A DNA stretch of 39,683 bases from Trueperaceae bacterium (GCA_003567075.1 PXAU01000134.1:1-39683), one strand, 5' to 3'. Counted from the first letter of the stretch, positions 9,682 to 23,009 are shown. Numbers and translations: made by a program. The notes: generated from the sequence alone by a model not told the origin.

Positions 9682-9718
9682 GGAGAGGAGCGATGCGATG
9701 ATGGGAGCGAGCACGTGA
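9682..9718 (+). promoter_or_regulatory. Strong ribosome site with a 6-codon upstream ORF coupled to ilvB
   Basis: GGAGAGGAG (9682-9690) stands 7 nt before ATG 9698, which opens a six-codon frame (MMGAST) whose TGA overlaps the ilvB GTG as GTGA. A weaker GGGAG (9703-9707) is spaced correctly for ilvB itself. The best ribosome site therefore appears to serve the mini-frame. Confidence 0.45.
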
Positions 9719-11415
9719 ACGGGGCCGCGGCCCTGCTCAAGGCCCTGGAGCGCCAGGGCGTGACGACGGTGTTCGGGCACCCGGGTGGTGCCATCATGCC
9801 CGTCTACGACGCGCTTTACGACTCGTCGATCAAGCACGTGCTGGTACGCCACGAGCAGGCTGGGGCGCACGCCGCCGACGCCTTCTACCGGGCCTCGGGC
9901 CGCGTTGGCGTGTGCTTCGCCACGAGCGGACCCGGCTCCACCAACCTCGTCACGGGGCTGGCGACAGCCCACATGGACTCCTCGGCCATGGTGGCCGTCA
10001 CCGGCAACGTGCCAAGCAGCCTGATCGGCACCGACGCCTTCCAGGAGGCCGACATCACCGGGATCACGCTCCCCATCACCAAGCACAACTACCTGGTGCA
10101 GCACGTCGACGACATCCCCCTGGTCGTGGCCGAGGCCTTCCACATCGCCGCCACCGGCCGCCCGGGGCCCGTGCTGATCGACATCCCCAAGGACATCCAG
10201 CAAGCCGAGTTCACGGGCAGCTTCGAGGTCGAGCTCGACCTGCCCGGATACCGTCCGACAGTGATCGGCAACGCCCGGCAGATCAAGCGCGCTGCCCAGG
10301 CCATCCGCGAGGCCGAGCGGCCCGTCCTGATGGTGGGTGGGGGAGGTCAGAGCGCGCCCGAGGCGGTCGCGCGCTTCGCCGAGGTCACCGGTATCCCGGT
10401 GATCACCACCCTCATGGGCATCGGCGCGTACCCGGCCGGCGCCGAGCAGGCGCTGGGCATGCCCGGCATGCACGGCACCGTCACGGCCAACCGCGCCATC
10501 ACCCACTGCGACCTCATCGTCGGTGCCGGGCTGCGCTTCGACGACCGCGTCACCGGCAAGCTGTCGCGCTTCGCGCCCAACGCCACCGTCGTGCACATCG
10601 ACGTCGACCCGGCCGAGATCTCCAAGCTGGTCAAGGCCCACGTGCCGGTGGTGGGCGACCTGCGCGACGTGCTGCCGCGCCTGACCGAACTGCTGGGCAG
10701 GCTCGAGCTCGACGCCTGGTGGCGCCAGCTGGACGAGTGGAAGGCGCGCTACCCCGAGCGCTACAAGACCGACAAGCCGCTGGTCTCACAAGAGGTCATC
10801 CAGCTGCTCGAGTCCGCCAGCGGCGGCGAATGCGTCGTCACCACCGAGGTCGGGCAGCACCAGATGTTCGCGGCACGGCTCTTCCCGACCTCGAAGCCCC
10901 GCACCTGGATCACCTCGGGGGGCTTGGGCACCATGGGCTTCGGCCTGCCCGCCGCGATCGGCGCCGCCTTCGCGCGCCCGGGCGAGACGGTGGTGTGCGT
11001 GGCCGGTGACGGCAGCGTCCAGATGAACATCCAGGAGCTCGCGACCATCTACAAGCACCAGCTGCCCATCGTCATCGCCATCACCAACAACGGCATGCTC
11101 GGCATGGTGCGGCAGTGGCAGGAGATGTTCCACGCCCAGCGCTACTCCGAGGTGTTCCTGGCCGACTCCAACCCCGACTTCGCCAAGCTGGCCGAGGCCT
11201 ACGGCATCGAGGGGCACAACCTCTTCGACCGCGAGACCGCCGCTCGGATCATCCCCGAGGCGATCGCCGCGAAGCGACCGGTGCTACTCAACTTCGTGGT
11301 GTACGAGTCCGAGAAGGTGTTCCCGATGATCCCCGCCGGCGCCGGTGTCGACGAGATGATCATCGGCGACCAGGAGCCCGAGGAGCACGAGGGCGGGAAG
11401 GCGGTGCCGGCATGA
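9715..11415 (+). CDS. ilvB: Acetolactate synthase large (catalytic) subunit
   Basis: Thiamine-diphosphate enzyme joining two pyruvates (valine and leucine) or pyruvate and 2-oxobutyrate (isoleucine). Its 566 residues match the family. The catalytic glutamate is E47 in VRHEQAGAHAADAFYRASG. CFATSGPGSTNLVTGLA and the FAD-stacking region follow. The ThDP-Mg motif runs from GDG (431-433) to ITNNGMLGMVRQWQ. The start is GTG 9715, giving the conserved N-terminus NGAAALLKALERQG and a GGGAG site 7 nt upstream; frames further upstream lie in the leader. It is the first structural gene of the cluster, and its stop overlaps ilvN as ATGA, matching the 1:1 complex with the regulatory subunit. Expression is probably set by the leader-peptide and hairpin region. 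Confidence 0.97.
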   Translation: MNGAAALLKALERQGVTTVFGHPGGAIMPVYDALYDSSIKHVLVRHEQAGAHAADAFYRASGRVGVCFATSGPGSTNLVTGLATAHMDSSAMVAVTGNVPSSLIGTDAFQEADITGITLPITKHNYLVQHVDDIPLVVAEAFHIAATGRPGPVLIDIPKDIQQAEFTGSFEVELDLPGYRPTVIGNARQIKRAAQAIREAERPVLMVGGGGQSAPEAVARFAEVTGIPVITTLMGIGAYPAGAEQALGMPGMHGTVTANRAITHCDLIVGAGLRFDDRVTGKLSRFAPNATVVHIDVDPAEISKLVKAHVPVVGDLRDVLPRLTELLGRLELDAWWRQLDEWKARYPERYKTDKPLVSQEVIQLLESASGGECVVTTEVGQHQMFAARLFPTSKPRTWITSGGLGTMGFGLPAAIGAAFARPGETVVCVAGDGSVQMNIQELATIYKHQLPIVIAITNNGMLGMVRQWQEMFHAQRYSEVFLADSNPDFAKLAEAYGIEGHNLFDRETAARIIPEAIAAKRPVLLNFVVYESEKVFPMIPAGAGVDEMIIGDQEPEEHEGGKAVPA

Positions 11416-11990
11416 CGGCCACGACGCTCGAGCCCATCCAGCGGCACGTGATGTCGGTCACCGTGCGCGATCGACCGGGCGTGCTGGTGCGCATCGCCGC
11501 GCTGTTCGCTCGGCGCGGCTTCAACATCGAGTCGTTGGCGGTGGCGCAGTCCGAGACGCCTGGCGTCAGCCGCACCACCTTCGTGGTCTACGGCGAGGAC
11601 CAGGTGATCGAGCAACTGCAGAAGCAGCTGCAGAAGCTGATCGACGTGATCAAGGTCATCGACCACTCGGAAGGACCATCGGTGGAGCGCGAGCTCATGC
11701 TGATCAAGGTCGCCGTGCGCACGCCCGAGGACCGCGTCGAGCTGCGCCAGATCGCGCACGACTTCCGTGCCCGCATCATCGACGTCGACCGCCACGCGCT
11801 GGTGTTCGAAGTGACCGGCGACGAGAACAAGACCGACGCCTTCATCGAGCAGATGCGCCCCTTCGGCATCCTGGAGCTGATCCGCACCGGCCGCGTGGCG
11901 CTGCCGCGCAGCGCCGGCCAGCGCGCCGCCAACGGCGACGCCGGCAGCCGCAACGGTGGCACCCGCGACACTGCCAACCGGGCCGCCTGA
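11412..11990 (+). CDS. ilvN: Acetolactate synthase small (regulatory) subunit
   Basis: Regulatory subunit that activates IlvB and confers valine feedback inhibition. The N-terminal ACT domain reads HVMSVTVRDRPGVLVRIAALFARRGFN starting near residue 14 (two adjoining stretches). The second half (ERELMLIKVAV, RQIAHDFRARIIDVD, LVFEVTGDENKTDAFI, FGILELIRTGRVALPR) is the IlvN C-terminal domain. It has 192 residues including a Gly/Asn/Arg-rich tail of about 25 that is not conserved. ATG 11412 overlaps the ilvB stop (ATGA), so the two subunits are co-translated. The next gene, ilvC, begins 27 bp downstream. Confidence 0.96.
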   Translation: MTATTLEPIQRHVMSVTVRDRPGVLVRIAALFARRGFNIESLAVAQSETPGVSRTTFVVYGEDQVIEQLQKQLQKLIDVIKVIDHSEGPSVERELMLIKVAVRTPEDRVELRQIAHDFRARIIDVDRHALVFEVTGDENKTDAFIEQMRPFGILELIRTGRVALPRSAGQRAANGDAGSRNGGTRDTANRAA

Positions 11991-12017
11991 GTCGGCCCAC
12001 GAGGAGACATCGACACC

Positions 12018-13022
12018 ATGCCCACCACCATCTACTACGACGACGACGCCAACCTGCAACAGCTCGAAGGCCAGACCATCGCCGTCATCGGCTACGGTTC
12101 GCAGGGCCACGCCCACGCCCTCAACGCCAAGGAGTCGGGGCTCGACGTGGTGGTGGGCCTGCGCCCCGGCTCGAGTTCGTGGAGCGAGGCCGAGGCGGCC
12201 GGCCTGCGCGTGCTCGAGGTGGCGGACGCGGCCGCGGCCGGCGACCTGGTGATGGTGCTGCTGCCCGACGAGGCGCAGGGCGCCGTCTACCGCGAGCAGA
12301 TCGCCCCCCACCTGGAGGCGGGCAACGCGCTGCTGTTCGCGCACGGCTTCAACGTCCACTTCAACCAGGTGCAGCCGCCCGCCGACGTCGACGTCTTCAT
12401 GGTCGCCCCCAAGGGGCCAGGCCACCTCGTCCGCCGCACCTTCAGCGAGGGCGGTGGCGTGCCGTGCCTGCTGGCCGTCCATCAGGACGCCAGCGGCGCC
12501 GCCATGCAGCGCGGCCTGGCCTACGCCAAGGCGATCGGCGGCACCCGCGGAGGCGTGCTGCTGACGACCTTCCAGGAGGAGACCGAGACCGACCTGTTCG
12601 GTGAGCAGGCGGTGCTGTGCGGCGGCGTGACCGCGCTCATGCAGGCCGGCTTCGAGACGCTCATCGAGGCGGGGTACCAGCCCGAGGTGGCGTACTTCGA
12701 GTGCGTGCACGAGATGAAGCTGATCGTCGACCTGATCTACGAGGGCGGCTTCGAGCGCATGCGCCACTCGATCTCCAACACCGCCGAGTACGGCGACTAC
12801 GTCACGGGCCCGAAGCTGGTGACCGAAGGGACGCGCGCGACCATGCGCGAGGTGCTGCGCGACATCCAGACCGGCAGCTTCGCGCGCGAGTTCCTGCTCG
12901 AGAACCAGGTCGGGCAGCCGCGGCTCCAGGCGCAGCGGCGCGCCACGGGCCAGACGCAACTGGCCGAGGTCGGCGCGAGGCTACGGACGATGATGCCGTT
13001 CATCGCCCAGAAACGGGGTTGA
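12018..13022 (+). CDS. ilvC: Ketol-acid reductoisomerase (class I)
   Basis: Converts acetolactate or acetohydroxybutyrate to the dihydroxy acid with NAD(P)H and Mg. Its 334 residues identify the short class I enzyme. The Rossmann motif IAVIGYGSQGHAHALN is near residues 21-36. The cofactor-specificity loop LRPGSSSWSEAEAAG contains serines typical of NADPH use. The metal and substrate region includes AVLCGGVTALMQAGFETL, EVAYFECVHEMKLIVDLIYEGG and SNTAEYGDYVTGP. ATG 12018 has GAGGAG at 12001-12006, 11 nt upstream. It is the third gene of the ilv-leu cluster. The next enzyme of the pathway, dihydroxy-acid dehydratase (ilvD), is not in the window. Confidence 0.97.
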   Translation: MPTTIYYDDDANLQQLEGQTIAVIGYGSQGHAHALNAKESGLDVVVGLRPGSSSWSEAEAAGLRVLEVADAAAAGDLVMVLLPDEAQGAVYREQIAPHLEAGNALLFAHGFNVHFNQVQPPADVDVFMVAPKGPGHLVRRTFSEGGGVPCLLAVHQDASGAAMQRGLAYAKAIGGTRGGVLLTTFQEETETDLFGEQAVLCGGVTALMQAGFETLIEAGYQPEVAYFECVHEMKLIVDLIYEGGFERMRHSISNTAEYGDYVTGPKLVTEGTRATMREVLRDIQTGSFAREFLLENQVGQPRLQAQRRATGQTQLAEVGARLRTMMPFIAQKRG

Positions 13023-13084
13023 CGCCCCGGCCCGCCGCACTCGCGCCCAGCCGCGCCGCCCCGGCCGGCACGACGGAGGACTCC

Positions 13085-14626
13085 ATGGCGCACATCCGGA
13101 TCTTCGACACCACGCTCCGCGACGGCGAGCAGACGCCCGGCGTGGCGCTCGACACCGCCCAGAAGATCGAGATCGCCAAGCAGCTCGCCCGCTTGGGCGT
13201 CGACATCATCGAGGCCGGCTTCCCGATCACGAGCCAAGGCGACTTCGAGGCCGTGCAACGCATCGCCCGCGAGGTGCAGGGTCCGGTGGTGTGCGCGCTC
13301 GCGCGCACGGCGCGCGCCGACATCGAGCGCGCCGCGCAGGCGCTCGAGCCCGCTTCGAGCGGACGCATCCACGTCTTCACCTCGGGCTCGAAGATCCACC
13401 TCGAGTACATGCTGCGCAAGAGCGAGGAGGAGGTGCTCGAGGCCACCGTCGAGAGCGTCCGCTTGGCGTGCGAGTACACCGACGACGTGGAGTTCTCGGC
13501 GCAGGACTGCACCCGCAGCGAGCTCGGCTTCCTGATCCGGCTCTACGGCGCCGCGATTCAAGCGGGCGCGACCACGATCAACATCCCCGACACGGTCGGC
13601 TACGGGATGCCCGAGGAGTACGCGGCGCTCATCCGCACCCTCCGTGAGCGCATCCCCGGTGCCGACGCCGTGCACATCAGCACCCACTGCCACGACGACC
13701 TCGGCTTGGCCGTCGCCAACTCCCTGGCCGCGGTCGGGGCGGGTGCCACCCAGGTCGAGTGCACCGTCAACGGCATCGGCGAACGGGCCGGCAACGCCTC
13801 GCTGGAGGAGGTCGTGATGGCGCTGGAGACACGCAAGGACGTCTGGGGGCACCACACCCAGATCGTCACGCGCGAGCTCTACCGGACTTCGCGCATGGTG
13901 AGCATGATGACCGGCACGCCGGTCCCGCCCAACAAGGCGGTGGTGGGCGACAACGCCTTCGCGCACGAGTCCGGCATCCACCAGGACGGCGTGATCAAGG
14001 CGCTCGAGACGTACGAGATCATGTCGGCCGAGACGGTGGGGCGCGATGCCGGCGTGCTGGTGATGGGCAAGCACTCGGGTCGCCGCGCGTTCCGCCGCAC
14101 CCTCGAGGAACTCGGCTTCGCCGAGCTCGGCGACGACCAGATCAACGCGCTCTTCAAGGCCTTCAAGGACCTGGCCGACCGCAAGCGAACCGTCACCAGC
14201 GAGGACATCCGCGCCCTGGTCGAGGTCGAGACCGCGCGCGTGCCGCAGACGTACACCCTCGAGGCGGTGCAGTTCCAGTCCGGTACCCACATGACGCCGG
14301 TCGCCACCGTGCGGCTCAGGACCGACACCGGCAGCTACGAGGAGGCCGCCACCGGCGACGGCCCGGTCGACGCCGTCTACCACGCCCTGGAGCGCATCTC
14401 GCAGGTGCCGATCGCGCTGGAGGCGTACGAGATCCGCTCGGTCGGCAGCGGCAAGGACGCCCTGGGCGAGGTGAGCGTGCGCGTGTCGAGCGAGGGGCGC
14501 TCGGTGCACGGGCGTGGCCTCTCGACCGACGTGGTCGAGGCCTCCGCCAAGGCCTACGTCGACGTGCTGAACAAGCTCGCCGCCGGGGTGGCGCGACGCC
14601 TCGGCGAGAGCGTCGCCACGCCGTGA
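13085..14626 (+). CDS. leuA: 2-isopropylmalate synthase
   Basis: Condenses acetyl-CoA with 2-oxoisovalerate, the committing step to leucine. The 513-residue protein has the catalytic TIM barrel with FDTTLRDGEQTPGV (metal-binding D8), the HxH pair H201/H203 in STHCHDDLGLAVANS, and the GIGERAGNASLEEVVMAL signature. The linker carries HESGIHQDGVIK. A C-terminal LeuA-dimer regulatory domain from about residue 385 (TYTLEAVQFQSG) is the normal site of leucine feedback. ATG 13085 is preceded by GGAGG at 5 nt. Its stop overlaps cimA as GTGA. A homocitrate or citramalate activity cannot be excluded by motif alone, but the length and regulatory domain favour LeuA. Confidence 0.94.
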   Translation: MAHIRIFDTTLRDGEQTPGVALDTAQKIEIAKQLARLGVDIIEAGFPITSQGDFEAVQRIAREVQGPVVCALARTARADIERAAQALEPASSGRIHVFTSGSKIHLEYMLRKSEEEVLEATVESVRLACEYTDDVEFSAQDCTRSELGFLIRLYGAAIQAGATTINIPDTVGYGMPEEYAALIRTLRERIPGADAVHISTHCHDDLGLAVANSLAAVGAGATQVECTVNGIGERAGNASLEEVVMALETRKDVWGHHTQIVTRELYRTSRMVSMMTGTPVPPNKAVVGDNAFAHESGIHQDGVIKALETYEIMSAETVGRDAGVLVMGKHSGRRAFRRTLEELGFAELGDDQINALFKAFKDLADRKRTVTSEDIRALVEVETARVPQTYTLEAVQFQSGTHMTPVATVRLRTDTGSYEEAATGDGPVDAVYHALERISQVPIALEAYEIRSVGSGKDALGEVSVRVSSEGRSVHGRGLSTDVVEASAKAYVDVLNKLAAGVARRLGESVATP

Positions 14627-16308
14627 ACGTAGGGCACGCGCAGGACGAGGCCGGCGCTCGCGACGTCCTGCGCGGTCGCTGCATCGAGGTCTACGACACC
14701 ACGTTGCGCGACGGCACCCAGGGCATCGGCGTCAGCTTCACGAGCGACGACAAGGTCGCCATCGCGCGCCGCCTCGATGCCTTCCGGGTCGACCTGATCG
14801 AGGGCGGCTGGCCCGGCTCCAACCCGCGCGACGCGCGCTTCTTCGAGCGCATGCGCGACGTCGAGCTCGACCACGCCCGGCTGGCGGCCTTCGGCAGCAC
14901 CCGGCGCCGGGACGCAGCTGTCGAGGACGACGCCAACCTGGCGGCCCTGGTGGCGGCCAGGACGCCCGTCGTGACGGTGTTCGGAAAGTCCTGGACGCTG
15001 CACGTGCGCGAGGCGCTGGGCGTCGAACCGGACGCCAACCTGGCCATGATCGGCTCCTCGGTGGCCTACCTGCGCAGCTGCGGGCGCGAGGTGGTGTACG
15101 ACGCCGAGCACTTCTTCGACGGCTACGCCGACGATGCCGACTACGCCCTGGCGACGCTGCTGGCGGCCGCCGAGTCGGGCGCGCAGCGGATCGTCCTGTG
15201 CGACACCAACGGGGGACGCCTGCCGGCGGAGGTGGCGCGCGCCACGCGCCTGGCAGGTACGCACCTCGCGGCTGCCGGCGCGCCAGTGCCGCTCGGAATC
15301 CACCCCCACAACGATTCCGCGCTGGCGGTCGCCAACGCGCTCGCGGCCCTCGAGCAGGGAGCCAGTCACGTGCAGGGCACGATCGGCGGTTACGGCGAGC
15401 GCTGCGGCAACCTCGACCTACTCAGCCTGTTGCCGACGTTGGCGCTCAAGCTCGGCGCCGCGCAGCCGCAACCGCTGGTCGAGGCCACGGCGTTGGCGCG
15501 GTTCGTCGACGAGCGCGCCAACCTGGCCCCCAACCCGCGCGCTCCCTACGTGGGCGAGGGCGCCTTCGCGCACAAGGGCGGCATCCACGTCTCGGCCGTC
15601 AACCGCCGGCCCGACACCTACGAGCACGTGGCGCCCGAAGCGGTCGGCAACGTGCGACGCGTGCTGCTCTCCGACCTGAGCGGCCGCGCCAACCTGGTGG
15701 CGAAAGCCAATGAACTCGGCGACGGCGCGCTCGCCAGCGACGCCGGCGCGCTGGTAGGGCGGCTCAAGGAGCTCGAGCACCTCGGGTACGCCTTCGAGGG
15801 CGCCGAGGCCTCGTTCCATCTGGTGGCGCGCAAGGTGCGCGGCGACCACCGGCCGTACTTCACGCTGCATGGCTACACGGTGATGTTCGACAAGCGCGAC
15901 GGCGACGACGGGCCCCGCTGCGAGGCCAGCGTCCGGGTGCAGGTGGGCGAGAGCTTCGAGCACACCGCCGCCGACGGCGACGGACCGGTGAACGCGCTCG
16001 ACCGTGCGCTGCGCAAGGCGCTCGAACGCTTCTTCCCGAGCCTCGCGAGCTTGCGCCTCACGGATTACAAGGTGCGGGTGCTGGCCGGTCCCGACACCGG
16101 GACCGCCAGCGTGGTGCGCGTCCACGTCGAGACCACCGACGGCGAGCGCACGTGGGGAACGGTGGGGGCGCACGCCAACATCATCGACGCCTCGTACCAG
16201 GCGCTCCTGGACGCGATCGACTCCAAGCTGCACGCTGACGGCGTGGTGCCGGGCCAAGCCCTGACCTTCGAATCCCAGGTCGCCAGGGCCCAGCACGTAC
16301 GAAGCTGA
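14623..16308 (+). CDS. cimA: (R)-citramalate synthase
   Basis: Joins acetyl-CoA and pyruvate to citramalate, the entry to threonine-independent isoleucine synthesis. It has 561 residues. The barrel begins with EVYDTTLRDGTQGIGVSFT (metal D25) and EGGWPGSNPRD. It continues through GIHPHNDSALAVANALAA (HxH), IGGYGERCGNLDLLSLLP and HKGGIHVSAV. The EGGWPGSNP segment and GERCGN motif separate this group from ordinary LeuA. A C-terminal regulatory domain (TDYKVRVLAGPDTGTAS onward) follows. GTG 14623 overlaps the leuA stop in a GTGA junction. With ilvBNC it makes a complete start for all three branched-chain amino acids, and no threonine dehydratase is needed. LeuA-like side activity is possible. Confidence 0.92.
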   Translation: MNVGHAQDEAGARDVLRGRCIEVYDTTLRDGTQGIGVSFTSDDKVAIARRLDAFRVDLIEGGWPGSNPRDARFFERMRDVELDHARLAAFGSTRRRDAAVEDDANLAALVAARTPVVTVFGKSWTLHVREALGVEPDANLAMIGSSVAYLRSCGREVVYDAEHFFDGYADDADYALATLLAAAESGAQRIVLCDTNGGRLPAEVARATRLAGTHLAAAGAPVPLGIHPHNDSALAVANALAALEQGASHVQGTIGGYGERCGNLDLLSLLPTLALKLGAAQPQPLVEATALARFVDERANLAPNPRAPYVGEGAFAHKGGIHVSAVNRRPDTYEHVAPEAVGNVRRVLLSDLSGRANLVAKANELGDGALASDAGALVGRLKELEHLGYAFEGAEASFHLVARKVRGDHRPYFTLHGYTVMFDKRDGDDGPRCEASVRVQVGESFEHTAADGDGPVNALDRALRKALERFFPSLASLRLTDYKVRVLAGPDTGTASVVRVHVETTDGERTWGTVGAHANIIDASYQALLDAIDSKLHADGVVPGQALTFESQVARAQHVRS

Positions 16309-16372
16309 GGCGCGGTCCCCCGTTCGGGCCCGTTCCTTGCGTCCAGCACGCAGCTTCTAGATCCTCGTCGAG

Positions 16373-16402
16373 TTGACCGGTCGGGCTCGGCGCTGCTATC
16401 GT
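16373..16402 (+). promoter_or_regulatory. Promoter of gltB
   Basis: TTGACC (16373-16378), an 18-bp spacer, and TATCGT (16397-16402), 64 bp after the cimA stop. It predicts a leader of about 120 nt before gltB, so gltB can be transcribed separately from the ilv-leu cluster. Confidence 0.65.
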
Positions 16403-16410
16403 GCCGCCAC

Positions 16411-16436
16411 GGCCGCCAGCCGCCCCTCCGGCGGCC
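16411..16436 (+). other. Stem-loop at the 5' end of the gltB leader
   Basis: GGCCGCC (16411-16417) and GGCGGCC (16430-16436), a perfect 7-bp GC stem with a 12-nt loop, lie immediately after the predicted transcription start. It could stabilise the mRNA or be part of a regulatory leader. The rest of 16437-16530 is GC-rich with no feature I can name apart from the ribosome site. Confidence 0.4.
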
Positions 16437-16530
16437 ACCCGTGCCACAGTCGCATCTGCGTACGCCCCTGCGGTCGCTGCCGCCGCCGCGGGCCGCGGAC
16501 CTGTTTCATCCGCCACGGAAGGGAGCGCGC

Positions 16531-21129
<4,599 letters not shown>

Positions 21130-21152
21130 GGCGAGCGCTGCGGTCGCGCGCG

Positions 21153-23009
21153 TCACTCGTAGCAGTGCACCGTGCCGTCGACCGCCGCCACCACGAGACC
21201 GTCGCCCAGGGGCAAGGGGCTCGCCTGGATCGGGGCGTGCGCCACCGGATGCCGTCCCGTCGGCCGTCCGCTCGAGGCGTCGAAGGCGAGCAACTCGCCC
21301 CCTTCGGTCGCGACGTAGACCACGCCCGCCGCGACGATCGGGGCCGCGGTCACCGCCGCGGGCAGCGGGCGCTCCCACACGTCGTCGCCGCTGCGGAGCG
21401 CCAGCGCGTGCAGGCGCTCTCCCCAGGAGGCCACGAAGACGTGGGGTCCGGCCACCGCCGGCGGCGCCCACAGGGCCCCCTCGACGTCGTAGGTCCAACG
21501 CACGTCGTGGTGCTCGACGTCGAAGGCGTGCAGCTCACCGGCGCGCGACGAGAGCAGCAGCGCGCCGTCGATCGCGACCGGCGGCGCCACGCTCGGACCC
21601 ACCTCGACCCTGAAGCGCCGTACGCCCTTGTCGACGTCGATGGCGTGCAGCCAGCCGCCCTCGTCGAAGACGAAGGCGAGGGCCCGGTGAAGACACGCGG
21701 CGCTCACCAGCCCGCTTCCCGCCTCGAAACGCCAGCGCGTGGCCCCGTGCTCGTCCCAGCGCTCCAAGCGGCCGTCACGGCACGTCACCAGCAGGTCGCT
21801 GCCGTAGCGGGCCAGGCCGGCCGCATCGACGTCGTCGCGGCTCCAGGCGCGCTCACCGCGGGGCCACCGTAACGCGCTCACGACCCCGTCACGGCTTGCC
21901 ACCACCAGCTGACCGTGCGCGAACAGGGGCGCGGTGGCCACCTCGTCGCTGAGGGCGAAGCGGCTGCTGACGCTGCCGTCGGCCGGATGCAGCAGGGCCA
22001 GTTGATCGGAGCGCTGTGCGACCGCGATCCAACCGGCAGCGGCACCCAGCCCGGCCGGCCACTGGGGTCCCTCGTCGAGCTGCCGCTCCCAGCGCAACCG
22101 CAGGGACCGCGTGCCGGCGGGCCCGCTTGAGTAGGCGCCGCGCAGACCCGGGCCGGCCCGCGGCAGCTCGCCGGCGCGGGCCAGGAAGGCAGCCCGGATG
22201 GCCCGGAGGCTGGCGGCGACGGCCGCGGCCGACGGCGGCCGCTCCTCCGGGCGCTTGGCCAAGAGCGCGTCGACCAGCGCCGCCAGCGGTGGTGGGGCCA
22301 CCGGTACCAGCTCGGCGACCGGTGTGGCGTTGCCGTAGACGTGTTGGTACAGGACCGCCTGGTCGTTGTCGGCGTCGAACGGCGCGCGGCCGGTCAAGGT
22401 GCGGTAGAGCACCGCGCCGAAGGCGTAGAGGTCGACCGCCGAGCCGAGCGGCGCGCCGCCGGTCGCTTGCTCTGGCGCCATGTACTGCGGCGTTCCCAGG
22501 GTGAAGCCCGTGCGGGTGAGCTCGCGCGAGGTCTCGGTCAGCTGGACTAAGCCGAAGTCCATCACCTTGGGGTGTCCGCTGCGCGTGAGCAGGATGTTGC
22601 GCGGGGTCAGGTCGCGGTGCACCATCCCCAGCCGATGCACGTAGTCGAGCGCGTCCGCGACGGTCGTGGCCGCGCCGAGCAAGGCCTCGACGCTCTCGGG
22701 GTCACCGTCGAGCGGCCCCAAGTCGGTGATGGGGCCGCCCTCGACCAGCTCCATGGCGAAGTAGACGTGCTCGCCTTGGCCGAGGTCGTAGATGGCGACG
22801 ATGCCGGGGTGGTTGAAGCGCGCGAGCGCACGGATCTCGCGGCGGAAGCGCTCGGCATCGGTCTCGGTCAAGTGGGGCCGCAGCACCTTCAGCGCGACGG
22901 TGCGCTCGAGGCGCCGATCCTGGGCTCGGAACACGTGCGCCATGCCACCTTGGCCCAACGGGCCCAGGACGTCGTAGCGGTCGTCGATGACCTCGCCGGG
23001 CTGGAACAC
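21153..23009 (-). CDS. Ser/Thr protein kinase fused to a PQQ-like beta-propeller
   Basis: Hanks-type kinase of 618 residues. The kinase domain (about 10-280) has the glycine loop LGQGGMAHVF, K41 in VALKVL, the catalytic loop HRDLTPRN with D133, DFG at 151-153 and APEQ near 179. The loop carries Thr where HRDLKPxN kinases have Lys. Residues from about 310 to the end form repeated PQQ/WD-like propeller blades (WIAVAQRSDQLALL, DVERHH-type repeats, LLAFDASSGRPTG). No transmembrane helix separates the two, unlike sensor kinases with external propellers, so the propeller appears to be cytoplasmic. It starts at GTG 23009, 4 nt after the small regulator gene's stop and probably coupled to it. Substrate and ligand are unknown. 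Confidence 0.88.
   Translation of the reverse strand: MFQPGEVIDDRYDVLGPLGQGGMAHVFRAQDRRLERTVALKVLRPHLTETDAERFRREIRALARFNHPGIVAIYDLGQGEHVYFAMELVEGGPITDLGPLDGDPESVEALLGAATTVADALDYVHRLGMVHRDLTPRNILLTRSGHPKVMDFGLVQLTETSRELTRTGFTLGTPQYMAPEQATGGAPLGSAVDLYAFGAVLYRTLTGRAPFDADNDQAVLYQHVYGNATPVAELVPVAPPPLAALVDALLAKRPEERPPSAAAVAASLRAIRAAFLARAGELPRAGPGLRGAYSSGPAGTRSLRLRWERQLDEGPQWPAGLGAAAGWIAVAQRSDQLALLHPADGSVSSRFALSDEVATAPLFAHGQLVVASRDGVVSALRWPRGERAWSRDDVDAAGLARYGSDLLVTCRDGRLERWDEHGATRWRFEAGSGLVSAACLHRALAFVFDEGGWLHAIDVDKGVRRFRVEVGPSVAPPVAIDGALLLSSRAGELHAFDVEHHDVRWTYDVEGALWAPPAVAGPHVFVASWGERLHALALRSGDDVWERPLPAAVTAAPIVAAGVVYVATEGGELLAFDASSGRPTGRHPVAHAPIQASPLPLGDGLVVAAVDGTVHCYE

Noticed and set aside
21130..21152. 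Possible terminator between gltB and the kinase gene
   Set aside because: GC-rich but without a convincing stem or T-run.
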